From: JAGPDF01 sp052035735
Lineage (GTDB): Bacteria > Acidobacteriota > Thermoanaerobaculia > Multivoradales > JAGPDF01
Direction of reading: 5' to 3'
NCBI GenBank assembly: GCA_052035735.1
Contig: JBPOHI010000133.1
Span: 1-7,757, forward strand
Length of the DNA: 7,757 nt
Position 1 is the first letter of the stretch. Every line of letters begins with the position of its first letter. The notes under the pieces are model-generated. The model did not search any database. It had not been told where the DNA came from and worked only from the letters and a program-made list of their open reading frames with translations. The translations under genes were made by a program, and so were the position numbers. Positions 6,954-7,757 of the stretch are shown here, in pieces.

Positions 6954-7273
6954 GCTAGGCAGGCGGTACGAGGCCACCCCCCGATCCTGGATCGACTGGG
7001 AGGGTCTCAGGATCGTTCCCCGAAGAAATCTGTTTGGAGTGGTCAGTTCGTTCGTTAGTACCCAATTGAGGCTAGATTGGCCGCGCGGCCATCGGTTTCC
7101 TCTAGCGGGCGAGCCAGATGCAGTTTGTTCCATAGGTCCGCGTGGAGGTCGGTGATACAGAAACGGCAGGGCGTCGCTGAGTGGCCGAATAGGCAGGCTA
7201 GGCCGGGAGGTCCGAGGGATGGTCTCGGGAAATCAACAGCTTCATGCTGTTTCCGCTGGGCAAGGGCACATGA

Positions 7274-7321
7274 GCGATCACACCAACACGACGAGTTCGA
7301 CATGCACAATTCCGTGATCGC
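7274..7321. promoter_or_regulatory. Perfect 8-bp dyad just upstream of the plus-strand gene
   Basis: GCGATCAC (7274-7281) and GTGATCGC (7314-7321) are perfect inverted arms 32 nt apart. The right arm ends 20 nt before the ATG at 7342 and 7 nt before its ribosome-binding site. It could be a split operator or a 5' leader stem; the sequence does not tell which. Confidence 0.35.
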
Positions 7322-7328
7322 CTAGAAG

Positions 7329-7334
7329 AGGGAG
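7329..7334 (+). promoter_or_regulatory. Ribosome-binding site of the plus-strand gene
   Basis: AGGGAG ends 7 nt before the ATG at 7342. This strong, well-spaced motif fixes the start of the truncated gene. Confidence 0.65.
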
Positions 7335-7341
7335 AGCCGCA

Positions 7342-7757
7342 ATGTACAGCCGCATCGCTACTTGCCTCATGTTTCTGTTCGCAAAAGCTGCCTTGGGCGA
7401 TGTTCAGGTTGAAATTCTCAACCTGCCTGATGCCGTGTTTTCGACGGAGCCGATTCTTGTGCTCTATGAGATCCGGAACAGTGGGAGTGAGTGGGTGCAC
7501 CTCCCGAACGAGGGGTCGGAGGGCCGAGGTATTGAGATCTATTGGTCTCGCGATGGTCAGGAGATGCGGCCGGTACGCAAGGTCGTTGCGGAATTCGCGA
7601 CGCCACATGCAGTCCGGTCGATGTGGCTTGCGCCCGGAGAGCGATTTCTCTACCATGTAGACATTGACTCGTCACACCGTGTAAAGGACGGTCGGAAAGC
7701 TCAACAGGCCGTTCTTTCTAGCTCAGGCGTATGCGGTAACGAGCTCTCCGGAGAGCG
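7342..7757 (+). CDS. Exported protein of unknown function, 3' end outside window
   Basis: The first 138 residues are visible from a well-supported ATG. The N-terminus MYSRIATCLMFLFAKAALG looks like a short signal peptide with a possible cleavage site after ALG (residue 19). The mature part begins DVQVEILNLPDAVFSTEPIL and has alternating beta-type strands (LVLYEIRNSGSEWVHLP, IEIYWSRDGQEMRPV, MWLAPGERFLYHVDI). This layout suggests an extracytoplasmic beta-sandwich domain of the kind that follows 'bonds in a non-repeated secreted protein', but I do not recognise the family. A cysteine at residue 131 may pair with one beyond the edge. Its G+C is visibly lower (about 50-57% in lines counted) than that of the efflux operon (up to about 80%), and it runs in the opposite direction, so it belongs to a different transcription unit. 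No function is proposed. Confidence 0.75.
   Translation, partial: MYSRIATCLMFLFAKAALGDVQVEILNLPDAVFSTEPILVLYEIRNSGSEWVHLPNEGSEGRGIEIYWSRDGQEMRPVRKVVAEFATPHAVRSMWLAPGERFLYHVDIDSSHRVKDGRKAQQAVLSSSGVCGNELSGE

Larger units (their letters stand above)
6793..7341. other. Intergenic stretch with no convincing gene
   Basis: Open frames exist on both strands (for example minus 6735-7133 and 7055-7309, plus 7077-7325) but their predicted proteins are low-complexity or look like no domain I know, so none is called. The left part is GC-rich like the operon; from about 7000 rightwards the G+C falls. The stretch holds a long imperfect dyad (6893-6953), a short hairpin with arms AACAGC/GCTGTT (7235-7240, 7246-7251) and a perfect 8-bp dyad (7274-7321). 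No tRNA, transposase fragment or terminator with a T-run was found. Confidence 0.6.

Noticed and set aside
6735..7133. Minus-strand open frame of 132 codons upstream of, and overlapping, the radC-like gene
   Set aside because: The predicted protein is compositionally mixed with no recognisable domain, it overlaps radC in another frame, and no ribosome-binding site is seen.
7165..7200. Stretch resembling the D-arm of a serine or leucine tRNA (GCTGAGTGGCCGAATAGGC)
   Set aside because: No matching acceptor stem, anticodon stem or T-arm (GTTCRA with paired flanks) could be placed in the following 100 nt, so no tRNA or clear tRNA fragment is supported.

Overview
The window is a GC-rich stretch (well over 65% G+C by eye across most of it) from a Gram-negative bacterium. 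The envelope proteins show this: an outer-membrane efflux factor, a lipoprotein periplasmic adaptor and an inner-membrane RND pump. I cannot name the phylum with confidence. The style of the proteins would fit Acidobacteriota or a high-GC proteobacterium, but that is only an impression.

Positions 1-6173 on the minus strand hold a heavy-metal efflux operon of CzcCBA type. In transcription order it reads: a small exported His/Cys-rich protein (5844-6173), a 144-nt leader rich in hairpins, the outer-membrane factor CzcC (4374-5699), the adaptor CzcB (3103-4377) and the pump CzcA (1-3095, whose last few dozen residues lie outside the window). CzcC and CzcB overlap by 4 nt (ATGA), and CzcB and CzcA are 7 nt apart, so translation is tightly coupled. 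The three large proteins would form one tripartite complex spanning both membranes and exporting divalent cations in exchange for protons. The pump keeps the Asp/Asp/Glu relay of the divalent-cation (Zn/Co/Cd) branch. The small protein ahead of the operon is a good candidate for periplasmic metal binding. No metal-responsive regulator is visible.

Upstream on the same strand is a short RadC-family gene (6259-6792) with only the JAB metalloprotease-like domain. From 6793 to 7341 no gene is convincing. This stretch has some imperfect dyads, and base composition falls towards its right end. At 7342 a plus-strand gene begins, encoding an exported protein of unknown function cut by the window edge. 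It has a good ribosome-binding site and visibly lower G+C than the operon.

I found no complete mobile element, tRNA, rRNA or CRISPR array. The content is mostly a well-known type of system. The parts most worth a second look are the small His/Cys-rich protein, a cysteine-bracketed insertion in the pump, and several dyads in the leaders.
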